A stretch of 64,000 nt of DNA. It comes from Dreissena polymorpha (lineage: Eukaryota; Mollusca; Bivalvia; Myida; Dreissenidae). Where the stretch lies: the NCBI RefSeq assembly GCF_020536995.1, contig NC_068358.1:682001-746000 (forward strand). The letters are read 5' to 3'. The notes below the pieces were generated by a model, which saw only the letters and a list, made by a program, of their open reading frames with translations, was not told where the DNA came from and made no database searches. This document shows, piece by piece, positions 35,801 through 41,800 of this stretch; the stretch's first letter is position 1, and the number at the start of each line of letters is the position of its first letter. Both the position numbers and the translations under genes were made by a program.

Positions 35801-38348
35801 TAAAAGATGAACGTTTCTGGTGTGTTTATTGAAGAACTGTGCTTTTGTCGAAATGCCACTGCCATAACACTGTCTTCTGATGGTGCCTGCATTTGAGCGA
35901 TTTAATTTTCATAAAAGTTGCATTTTTTATTCCCATGCCGAAAAAAGATAAACTCGATTTTTATATTGATAGTGGACTTTCCCAATTTGAATAAAACACA
36001 CACACGAAAATGACTTGAAAGTTGGCCGTTTTATAATGGGACACTATGGGAATTCGATTAAGTGTTAACTTGACGTGACCCTTTTTCTTTATTCATGAAT
36101 GCCGGTATGTTTGCAGATTGAGATGCACAGTAGGTGTAATAGGGATCTCTTTTCTGGTTCAATGAATACATGGATGTTCGCAGATAGAGTTACGCAGTAC
36201 GTACAACATCGAACCTCTGCGCCTGCTATACCTATTGAAGGAGCGGAATCGCGCGCAGGACTTTTTCCACAAGATCAACAAGGACCACAACGAGGGACTC
36301 ACTCCAGACGAGATTGCGTTGCTCTTCAAGGTCAGTTTTTAAACGGGTATTATTTTATTGTCAGATCTATTATATACGTATTAGTAAATATCGAAAACGT
36401 ACAGTAGCTATTAGTTGAAGTTTTAAACTAGAATTGATGGGACCTTTACAGGAATCCGGTATACCAGTGGCTCGTTTCGTCGTGAACAGGATTATGACAT
36501 TCATGGACGTTGACAAAGACGGAAAGATAGACCTCGGGTATGTGATATTCTACAATAACAGGGGTTGGGCTGTAAGATAGACCTCGGGTATGTGAAATTT
36601 TACAATAACAGGGGTTCGGCTGTCTGTGGTAGGTATATTGAGTTATTACCGTTGGTATTAAGTGGATCTACTTGGTTATAAATGTGTTTCCACCTTTATA
36701 TTCTATTGTTTACGTACGTGTACTAATTTTGCAGATATTTCATCTGTAAATGATAGTCATTAGTTAGGCATAAATGACTTTTGAATAAATGTATGTTAAC
36801 AAGATGTAAAAGTTTGTGTTCAGTTTTGAATGCAAATATAAAATCACTTAAGAGCTGCTGATTTTTTTTATTCTGCAACTTCAATTGTCATTCTAGCTCA
36901 ACTTTGCATTAACGCAAAAGGGGCCTTAGCTTTTCACCCCATTGACCCAGTTTTGAACTCATTCAATATACTTGCTTAACCTGGATGCGTGTTTAAGTAA
37001 ATTGGCTCTTTCAATTCTTATTTCAATACATAAAATCCTATATAAGTGCATAAATATTAATGTTCTTGTATTTCAGCGAGTTTTTGATTGGCGACAAGAA
37101 GATCAAGAAACTTTCTCGAGATCTCGCCCGGAAGTCGATAGAGGACGATACTCACTACAGTCGATACTCTAGAACATTCCGTCAGGCACATATTCAGCAA
37201 CTAACGTCAAGATTGAAAGTAAATTACTGGTTGTATTATAAATTGTACTTAGAATATAACGTGACGTTGAGGTATAGGTCCAAGTGTATGATGTTTTGAG
37301 AGACATTGCACAACATTGTCAAATACTATGTTATTTTATATGCTGATTTGCTTGATTAGCTTTAAGGTAACGCACTATGTGCCACAATATTGCAACATTG
37401 TCAAATATTATGTTATATTATATGCTGATTTGTTTGATTTGCTTTCAGGTAACACACTATGTGCCACAATATTGCAACATTGTCAAATATTATGTTATAT
37501 TATATGCTGATATGCTTGATTTGCTTTCAGGTAACACACTATGTGTCCCAATATTGCACCGGAAATAAATAAAATGAAATATGTATATCATACGATAGGC
37601 TCATGCAGCCATTATAAATCTTGCTACTGGCACAATACGACAATTCTGAATAAACTAGTTCAAATCGGTGTGTAATGGACACAATAGTATTTATTAGGTT
37701 TACATCGTGTTGTTCTTATTGAGATTGCCCTTTACGCCCAACAATCCTTAAACCCCGTGGATAGAGACATCTTTTTTATCATAACTTACCGGCAAGACTG
37801 GTTTTTAGAACCGAAGATCAACTATATCTTGACATTTCCAGTATGAAAGGTTTTGTTTCATGGCGTTTCCTTTTTGTCAATTATACGTTTACTAATTTTA
37901 ATTTTTAACATCATAACGTATATTTGTAGTCGTATTTTCATGACCGTTATCATTAACAAAAACACCAGCTTAATTCACACGACATGGTTCACCGCTTTTG
38001 AAATTACATCAGGCAAAATCATTGATTTGTATTCATTTCGTGTGCCATCGATAAAGGTTTCAGTTATATCTGGAGTATGAATTATTTCAGAGTGTTTATA
38101 TTATGTCGTTTCAGGTGGAAGAGTCCCAAAACTACCTTTCCCCAATAACGTGCCTTGACCCCATCCCCTGCCAGCAGTCGATGGTCATCCTTCAATCCAT
38201 AAAGTTCACCGCCCTGTATGGGACGATAGCCTTTCCGACAATATGGAATGGTTTAACTTGCGGCAAAACCCTCCAACAATCTTTGCTAAAATTAACGAAT
38301 GTTAATGGTGGAGCTCAGTTTATAATTTCAAAGTATATTAATAATTAA
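5253..38348 (+). CDS. LRRC74-like leucine-rich-repeat protein with C-terminal EF-hand (copy A, 13 coding exons)
   Basis: Coding exons: 5253-5529, 5805-6019, 10394-10501, 10762-10905, 27044-27125, 27796-27881, 33223-33417, 33779-33874, 34366-34491, 36184-36330, 36452-36537, 37077-37218, 38115-38348. Frames join in phase at every junction with GT/AG borders, giving 645 codons plus stop. Residues about 1-125 are a variable N-terminus; YREACKRMRIQP and the following region resemble the entry to the LRR domain of LRRC74A/B. Residues about 150-440 form ribonuclease-inhibitor-type LRRs (LDLSGNTLG, LDISGNKLT, LDLSWNHLR, LNIGWNGF, LDVSCNRI). The C-terminus has a canonical EF-hand loop (DVDKDGKIDLGE, residues 511-522) and a weaker one before it. 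LRRC74 proteins have no settled biochemical role; the EF-hand suggests calcium responsiveness (inference). Intron 4 contains an antisense cGLR gene. The last exon's true end and any 5' non-coding exons are uncertain. Confidence 0.85.
6125..6160. repeat. 36-bp perfect palindrome (foldback core, left arm)
   Basis: AACCCGTTTTGCAATAAA is followed at once by its exact reverse complement. The same 36-bp palindrome recurs at 10105..10140, with near copies at about 7509..7544 and 10208..10243. Confidence 0.9.
7020..7320. repeat. Inserted fragment in the left foldback arm, with G20 tract
   Basis: This piece interrupts the symmetry of the foldback arms. Part of it ('cgttcatacgacacacagac', then 'caattttgttttacggatcatttt') matches the reverse strand of the TIR element at 61032..61991 and the repeat at 17831..17970. 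It ends near a run of 20 G (7191-7210). It is probably a fragment of that element family trapped in the foldback. Confidence 0.55.
10105..10140. repeat. 36-bp perfect palindrome (foldback core, right arm)
   Basis: Identical to the palindrome at 6125..6160. The centre AATAAATTTATT presents the polyadenylation hexamer AATAAA on both strands. Confidence 0.9.
10394..10905 (+). CDS. LRR gene A, coding exons 3-4 (first clear LRRs)
   Basis: Exon 3 (10394-10501) in the frame TAT GAG GCC reads YEASASYLDLSGNTLG then GCVHVLGMLGENTNFTEV. Its donor GTG|GTTCGT is weak but conserved in copy B. Exon 4 (10762-10905) reads RLADNCLSGADIKAIGNHF then VITVLDISGNKLTDANG and VVVANMIK|GTAACC. Both are whole-codon exons, as is common for LRR units. 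The longest ATG-started frame over exon 3 is a different, non-coding frame. Confidence 0.88.
11181..11515. mobile_element. MITE-like insertion present only in copy A
   Basis: Copy B reads straight from 'gaggttaatgc' to 'ttgcacgcgtag' (about 60010-60045), while copy A has about 335 extra bases. The insert begins TATGCCCCCGG and near its end has AGGGGGCATTG, a short inverted repeat. It contains 'gtcaaggtcaaggtca', which I associate with abundant bivalve repeats. It is non-coding. Confidence 0.65.
13257..13930. repeat. Copy-A-specific block containing an inverted duplication of nearby intron DNA
   Basis: About 13310..13670 is the reverse complement of the intron sequence to its right (about 13925..14040 plus 14845..14990). 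Examples are 'caacttctctgaaaa' against 'tctcagagaagttg', and 'ttcctttctggaaatgtaca' against its complement at 14012. Copy B has only one, direct version (about 62640..62990) and lacks the 670-bp block. The centre, 13670..13925, is not found elsewhere in the window. Confidence 0.7.
13450..13540. repeat. (TA)n microsatellite, about 91 bp
   Basis: An uninterrupted TA run inside the inverted duplication. It occupies the place equivalent to the Penelope-like insertion in the other arm. Confidence 0.95.
14154..14205. repeat. (TA)n run forming the loop of a 24-bp perfect inverted repeat
   Basis: The TA run is flanked by exact inverted arms at 14129..14152 and 14205..14228 (left arm GGGATTTTGAGTTGAATACC...). 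The left arm is old host sequence, because copy B has a version of it near 62840. The right arm is fused to Penelope-like coding sequence. Confidence 0.9.
14206..14765 (+). mobile_element. 5'-truncated Penelope-like element: GIY-YIG endonuclease and 3' tail
   Basis: The frame to the stop at 14617-14619 encodes a Penelope-type endonuclease: a Cys cluster CNDPRCALC, then VIYVLVCNGC and YYIGQTGDKLRNR (the GIY-YIG pair), HLDECSHNEPKF and a final LAKEQHFIHVFKPKLN. No reverse transcriptase precedes it, so the copy is truncated at its 5' side, where it joins the TA run and inverted arm. The 3' tail holds TGACGT-rich sequence and a hammerhead-like motif. The whole insert lies between two TA runs and is absent from copy B (62840-62880), so it arrived after the duplication or was lost there. 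Confidence 0.85.
14694..14731 (+). ncRNA. Candidate hammerhead ribozyme of the Penelope-like element
   Basis: CTGATGA (14701-14707) is followed by a mini stem II GC-TAT-GC, GAAA (14715-14718), a palindromic CGCG and GTT. GCC just before the core can pair with GGC just after GTT as stem I. All core positions of the hammerhead are present (CUGAUGA...GAAA...UH). The loop-less palindromic stem III is the form thought to work as a dimer. Penelope-like elements are known carriers of hammerheads. Self-cleavage itself is inferred. Confidence 0.7.
14775..14846. repeat. (TA)n microsatellite, right of the Penelope-like insertion
   Basis: A TA run with one small interruption. Host sequence resumes after it with 'tttgatagtgatt', which matches copy B at about 62870. 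Confidence 0.9.
15255..19964 (-). CDS. cGAS-like receptor / Mab-21-fold nucleotidyltransferase (copy A, three exons)
   Basis: Exons on the - strand: 19964-19923 (MAAGNGDVSRAFER), 19577-19466 (LDPKHIGANFNEWVKP...ESEYI) and 16555-15255, joined in phase with GT/AG borders; 484 aa. Family members convert NTPs to cyclic or linear dinucleotide messengers after sensing nucleic acid or other ligands. The catalytic signature is intact: GS at residues 98-99, then 11 residues, E111-Y-D113 in PNEYD (human cGAS has GS-x11-EFD in PNEFD), and D249/D251 in EIDLDIVPAM. The C-terminal helical lobe shows LKSYHLKQIALYEVMF and LPHFYYSNPL. I see no cGAS-type zinc ribbon. It lies antisense within intron 4 of LRR gene A; a near-identical partner sits in the same place in copy B. 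The first exon is short and rests on splice logic. Ligand and product are unknown. Confidence 0.85.
16940..17145. repeat. Interspersed repeat in cGLR A intron 2
   Basis: Contains 'accgccttggaacggtcaat', 'gggggtttaaacctgg' and 'agagcgctcaacctcacac'. I remember this combination as a common bivalve interspersed repeat, but could not check it. It is non-coding and a single copy in this window. Confidence 0.4.
17831..17970. repeat. Tandem pair of an about 71-bp unit
   Basis: The block beginning CATGCAGATTTGTTCATACG and ending near 'atgcctataat' occurs twice in a row with no visible difference. It creates a spurious in-frame ORF (17776-17991). The unit and its left flank ('gttttgacaactgaagacag') match the reverse strand of the TIR element at 61032..61991. 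Confidence 0.85.
17972..19146 (-). mobile_element. Penelope-like reverse transcriptase, truncated, in the intron of cGLR A
   Basis: The open frame reaches from an in-frame stop near 19147 to 17972. It has YDFSTLYTTLPH (palm motif A), GVPMGTNCAPLIADLFLY (motif B), RYIDDIL (motif C), AYLDLHL and the thumb-like FYEDVLKRVRKLKYVKPN. The N-terminal fingers and the GIY-YIG endonuclease are missing, so this is a partial copy, although its RT frame of about 390 codons has no stop, suggesting recent insertion. It lies on the same strand as the cGLR gene, in its 2.9-kb second intron. It is not simply the missing half of the element at 14.2 kb, which has the opposite orientation. Confidence 0.85.
20540..22070. 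repeat. Diverged direct repeats bracketing a TIR element
   Basis: About 20540..20700 ('actcgtcttcttcagtatctgc ... aaaacatatttc') and 21900..22070 ('acgcgtcttcttcattatctgc ... aaaacatatttc') are clearly related direct copies, one on each side of the element at 20701..21786. Confidence 0.65.
20701..21786. mobile_element. Non-autonomous element with GCTCGACTTTTCG inverted termini
   Basis: GCTCGACTTTTCG at 20726-20738 is exactly inverted at 21769-21781. The left end reads AACAAGAGCTGTCAGAAGAC; the right side carries 'ggcgacggcgacgctgacgc', a GC-rich block I have seen often in mollusc repeats. There is no ORF. Poly-G/poly-T tracts lie near 21060-21200. Confidence 0.6.
22317..25464 (+). mobile_element. 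Inverted-repeat-flanked element with a decayed GCDT-family ORF
   Basis: The left flank (22317..22450) and right flank (25345..25464) are inverted relative to one another: 'taggcatggcttc', 'gggatgtcacc' and 'aattaggtcaaa' occur in the same order when one side is reversed. Similarity is roughly two thirds to three quarters by eye, so the element is old. Between them lies a broken protein-coding region on the + strand. Exact termini and target duplication were not found. Confidence 0.55.
23065..24744 (+). pseudogene. Broken multi-copy family ORF (motifs HTNYAR, HEEADTR, GCDTMSA)
   Basis: Successive pieces carry DHTNYARLGPVYLADIKALE, VHVDQATEWINIVCKTTGGI, IGITRQDTARDRFCITRSVR, NHEEADTRMILHSRDA and FHALTGCDTMSALNGISKKT. 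I know this set from large uncharacterised proteins present in many copies in invertebrate and fish genomes. The biochemical function is not known to me, but high copy number and flanking inverted repeats suggest a mobile-element protein. The reading frame is interrupted several times, so it is not a working gene here. Confidence 0.65.
25985..26095 (-). repeat. Fragment of the GGGGACT repeat family
   Basis: The reverse strand reads from 'tagtccccaaacggtgtaac' through 'cggagaggacgataa', matching the left end of the MITE at 30642..30930. Only the end region is present. Confidence 0.5.
26100..27043. other. Intron DNA without recognised features
   Basis: AT-rich end of intron 4 of LRR gene A. 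I see no ORF, tandem repeat or element end. Confidence 0.4.
27044..27881 (+). CDS. LRR gene A, coding exons 5-6
   Basis: Exon 5 (27044-27125) reads VSPQLRVLHAHHNEFHDMAG then KAFGKAI and ends in phase 1. Exon 6 (27796-27881) begins CA AGT, restoring Ala, and reads SKTCIAELDLSWNHLRQRGA then VGFAKGLD|GTAAGT. These two small exons sit about 16 kb beyond exon 4, after the nested cGLR gene and many repeats. They are too short to show as long ORFs and were found by LRR consensus. Confidence 0.85.
28800..30570 (-). mobile_element. Decayed CR1/Jockey-like LINE reverse transcriptase
   Basis: On the - strand, in order from 30556 down, recognisable fragments in shifting frames are IGEEQILQIIEQLGKASGPD (RT start), FDTVPRARLIKKL, VTSDVPQGSVFG, FADHTKLF (the FADDTKLF catalytic box, one Asp altered) and YKAMIRPHLEYGNLVW near 29330-29274. 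The 3' end lies near 'agcagccaagctggggccct' at about 28800. Several stops and frame changes make it inactive. It sits in intron 6 of LRR gene A. Confidence 0.75.
29445..29812. repeat. Insertion inside the LINE remnant
   Basis: The LINE homology stops near 29440 and resumes near 29815. The block between begins and ends with related 'ggggcccatagg' / 'tgggcccataggcattcgct' sequences and is unlike the flanks. It is probably another non-autonomous element. Confidence 0.45.
30642..30930. mobile_element. MITE with GTCCCCTACCG termini
   Basis: GTCCCCTACCG at the left is exactly inverted near the right end (CGGTAGGGGAC). The body holds 'gtccgtcagtcagtctatca' simple-sequence-like text. A related fragment lies at 25985..26095. 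Confidence 0.65.
31284..31490. repeat. GC-rich island with a CCGCCGC/GCGGCGG hairpin
   Basis: About 200 bp of GC- and CpG-rich sequence in very AT-rich intron. It starts with a hairpin at 31288..31309 (CCGCCGC, 8-nt loop, GCGGCGG). An ORF of 70 codons spans it but shows no recognisable protein feature. Possibly a fragment of a GC-rich repeat. Confidence 0.45.
31520..33222. other. Intron 6 remainder; possible old coding fragment on the - strand
   Basis: Mostly AT-rich intron. Between about 32190 and 31880 the - strand shows short protein-like stretches (SESNEESSEDGKSDDSVVVN, ELKFLQSNPVLKDKFGLRL) in different frames. They look like a decayed gene or element piece, but I cannot name it. Confidence 0.3.
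33223..34491 (+). CDS. LRR gene A, coding exons 7-9
   Basis: Exon 7 (33223-33417, 65 codons) carries two LRRs, KSIEYLNIGWNGF and TTLEKLDVSCNRIHP, ending NKTLKVLI|GTGAGT. Exon 8 (33779-33874) reads LDRNPITPSFATVLLEGIQK then NASMALEQLSMQ. Exon 9 (34366-34491) reads CIVADKAFQGVLDAVRQERN then FHVVYETSLP. The order matches the end of the LRRC74 repeat domain, where the last LRR is followed by a short capping segment. Confidence 0.87.
34492..36183. other. Intron 9 of LRR gene A
   Basis: AT-rich, with no gene. Near 34610-34670 there are short repeats of 'ttcaggggtcaaatga' type. Just before exon 10 an imperfect copy of the acceptor region occurs (36110 'gtttgcagattgagatgcac' beside 36176 'gttcgcagatagagttacgc'). 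Confidence 0.35.
36184..38348 (+). CDS. LRR gene A, coding exons 10-13 (EF-hand region and C-terminus)
   Basis: Exon 10 (36184-36330) contains a degenerate EF-hand, FFHKINKDHNEGLTPDEIA (the usual loop Gly is replaced). Exon 11 (36452-36537) and exon 12 (37077-37218) together encode the canonical loop, split between G and E: DVDKDGKIDLG|EFLIGDKKIKKL. Exon 13 (38115-38348) runs VEESQNYLSPITCLDP to a TAA. Its tail after about 25 residues is less protein-like, so the functional end may differ. No AATAAA lies close after the stop. Confidence 0.8.
36524..36623 (+). repeat. 50-bp tandem duplication that copies the exon 11 splice donor
   Basis: The segment starting AAGATAGACCTCGGGTATGTG at 36524 recurs at 36574 with a few differences. 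The first copy contains the last bases of exon 11 and its donor CTCGG|GTATGTG; the second repeats the same donor 50 bp downstream. Confidence 0.85.
37311..37557 (+). repeat. Three tandem copies of an about 83-bp unit with splice-like sites
   Basis: The unit runs ACATTGTCAAATA ... TTGATTTGCTTTCAGGTAAC ... CACAATATTGCA, three times in intron 12. Copies 2 and 3 contain CTTTCAG|GTAACA, which resembles an acceptor fused to a donor. The ORFs at 37316 and 37377 are products of this repeat. Confidence 0.85.
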
Positions 38349-38816
38349 AAAGAACTTGAAAGCAATAATTGTTATGCTACTGCACTTTACCAAAAATAAT
38401 TCTGTGTATAAATATGTATTGAAAGATATGACATGAAGGAATTTTAAGTTAGAGTCGCATTCTCAAAATGTTCAATTAAAATCGCATTTTTTTTTCGTTA
38501 AGTCAAGCCATGATACACACTTTAAACATTTTTATAAATTTTGAAAATACACTTATTATTATTTTATATACTGAATACTGTGTACGGTGGCTTGAAGACA
38601 TTCACTGTCATATACATCTTAAATCAAAATTGCAGGTATAATATTTGTTTGTAAATGCTATGATTTCATGAAAGATATTATTGCTCAGGCAATTTAACAA
38701 ATCTTCTTAAACATGATTCAAACTGATATATCAACATTAAAAGATGTTTAATATATTTTACGCCTAAGCTTTAAACGTTAACAATAAAACCAAATATTGA
38801 TGCATAATCATGACAC

Positions 38817-41800
38817 GTACGTACCTCTGCTTTGAGGTATACCGTTTTAAATACTTGATTTCTTATAGATTTCAAATAGCTGTTAAAATAGTGTTACGCT
38901 TGTTCCATCAATATTTGAAATATGACACAAGTCGAAAATAAACGCCCAAACAATAATTTATTCGTGCGAAGACAATAATCGCAATAAACAACACGTTAGG
39001 GAATGACACAATGTAAGTTATTCCTAACCGCCAGCTTCCCCGTAATTATACTAGGGTAGTGTTTACAGGGATTTACACATGTGACGCACAATCAGACAGT
39101 TCTGCGTTCTTTCAGAATTTATGAAAATAATGCAATTAAAGTGTAAAAAACGTTTCGAAAAGCAGTGTTACTTAATGTAAACAATCTTCATATCAATGGA
39201 TTATTACTATTAAACGTATGTGATTATGACTTAAAGGTATTTACTTAGAAAAATGAATGACTGTCTCTCGACAAAAATTACGTCTACTCTAGATCTTGAC
39301 TTTTGCTCCACTCTCTACTGTTTTGACTTATTGTTCAATACTGATGACCAAAATTGGTCAATGACCAAGATTCTGGGCAATGATCAAGATTCTGGTCATT
39401 AATGACCCGAATTCTGGGCACCAGTGACCAAAATTGGTCAGTGACGTGACTGACCAAAAATAATGACCACGAAATTAGAACGGTACATGACGTCATTTAC
39501 CAAATGTCATAACAATGAGACAAATGGCGCCTTATTTAGAAAAACAATGAAAATTACAAAGTATTCAAATGGATGGCTCACTGCTAGATAAAAGTTCTGG
39601 TGATGTTCAGATTATATAGACTCAGTTGTGTACATTTGTCAATGTTTTATATAGTCACATAATGTCACCAGAATAGAATGAACAACATAAGAGGAAGTCA
39701 ATTGAACAGGTAAGTGCAACTGTTACACCTGGGGTGTATCATTACCCCCCCTCTTAATAAGGAAAAGCTCCTGCTGCCTTACACTTAACTTAATTCATCA
39801 CGTACAGCTCATTATTAAAAATAGACAGGGTACTTAACTGCATTGAAAATAAACATCAAAAACCGTTCAATCTATTTATCTACTAGCCTCGTGTATAACT
39901 GTTCACTGTACGAACTGTTCCTAAAGTATGTAATTGTTCATATCATGACAATTAATTATAAAATCTTTTCATTGTATGTATCTGTTCTTTATAACTTTAC
40001 AATTTAATGTTTTCACATCAGCAAAATTATTTAACAGTTAATAATATGAAACGTCTGCACCGTTTTTAATTACTAACGTATTATTTTATTTGATTTCCAG
40101 AACAGGAAATTAATGTCCAATGTCTGTGGTGGATCGATTCGCCGGACATCCGGTGTGGAGTGGATCGTCTGACACCTCTGGTGGAATGGCCCAAATGACA
40201 TCCTGCGTGGAGTGGATCGTCTGATACCTCAGGTGGAACTGCCTATCCGAAATCCTGCGATGAGTGGATCGTCAGATACCTCTGGTGAATGCCCCAAACG
40301 ACATCTTGCGTGGAGTGGATCGTCTGATACCATGGGCCTGAAGTGGCTTCCATTGCCTGACATTTGTCGTCTGTCCTTGCCCAGAGCATCCTTTATCACG
40401 GTCACATTTCTGATTGATATTTAGTACCAACTGAGATACCAGTCCACTATGGTTCCTTTGAATGTTCATCTTAACATCATGGCAAGAACAGTTCCTATGT
40501 TCATTTGTTTTGCGAGGCATTAGTGGTGTTCGATAGTCGCCACTTTTGATGGATTTCTTCTTTGCTCGCACTAGCCTACTGACCCAAGGCGAAGTTCTTT
40601 TCTTGCACACACATTTCTTATTAATGACCTCTCCATCATTTCGTTCTACATTGGAATGGGTTGAAAGCGCCAGACGATATATTTGCTTAAGTGAGGCGGC
40701 ATCGTTTTCGTTGATGGCATTTTTAAATGCTTCCACTTTATCAGACACACGACCTTCATGCTCCTGCCTTATATTAATTATTTTTATGCTCAGATCCTTC
40801 GTATCGTATTCGATATCATTTTCAGAAAATACGCTGGCTACCCTTCCAATACACTCTGCACGTGTTATTTCTGCACCTTCTTCTTTAACATACACTTCTA
40901 TCACTGCTTCACAATCCTCTGGCACTGATGCTTCTTCTGCAACTGTTACTTTTCGCATTTGCCTCAGCCTTTTCTGTTTACAAGGTATTTCTTGGCCTTC
41001 TACAGAAATAATACCGCGACTCAAAATAATATCTGCTGGACTCTCAGCGTTCCCCAACACATCATAGCCCAACAGCACGTCATCTTCTATGTCGGCTACT
41101 ATAGCTTCTTGAAGCCTCTCAACTGGTCCAAGTTGCAATCTGAAGGTTCCTCGACCCATCACTTTAATGGGCATACCCCCAGCTCCCCGCAAACCTATGG
41201 CACCAGTTAACTTTGGCTTCTCACTAACCAGATTGAAGACCCTCGAAGATACAATCGTTTTCGAGGCACCAGTGTCAGTTGTAAAAACGACAGGGGTATA
41301 TTCAACTGTACCCTCTATGTACAGGCCATCCTTATAGTCCGTGTCGTTAACCTGCTCACCGGCTCTGTCGCTGTCGTGGTTTCATTATGGCCCTCCAATT
41401 TTATATCATTTACATGGACCTCCCTTTGGCCGTAAGGGCTGGTCCCTTTCCGTTTAAAGGCTTCTCATTTTCATTAACTGCTTTGTTAAAAGCGTTCTTT
41501 TGCTCCTGATTGGGACATTCCCTCGCATAGTATCCTTTCTGTTGGCATCTTAAGCAAGTCACATCTTTCTTGAGGTTTCTCTTTTGAGGTGAGTTTCGAT
41601 CTGCCTATACTTTTTCTATTCTCGCCAATAGCTCTTGTATCGTAGATGCTTTGCTCTTGCTCTCAACTTCGTTTTTTACTCTCGAAGAAGTTGTCTTTGC
41701 ATCTGCCCCTCTAATTGCGAAAGCCTTATCGTCCTTGTCTGGAACGGTACCATCATAGTCGTCGTGTTCAGTTCTCCTGGCATTATAACGGTATCGCCTT

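Noticed and set aside
5253-38348. NLR immune receptor
   Set aside because: The LRRs are of ribonuclease-inhibitor type, but I find no NACHT or death-fold domain. N-terminal and C-terminal features fit LRRC74-like proteins with an EF-hand better.
40546-41067. 173-aa + strand ORF
   Set aside because: Opposite-strand shadow of the protease-like region of the LTR fossil.
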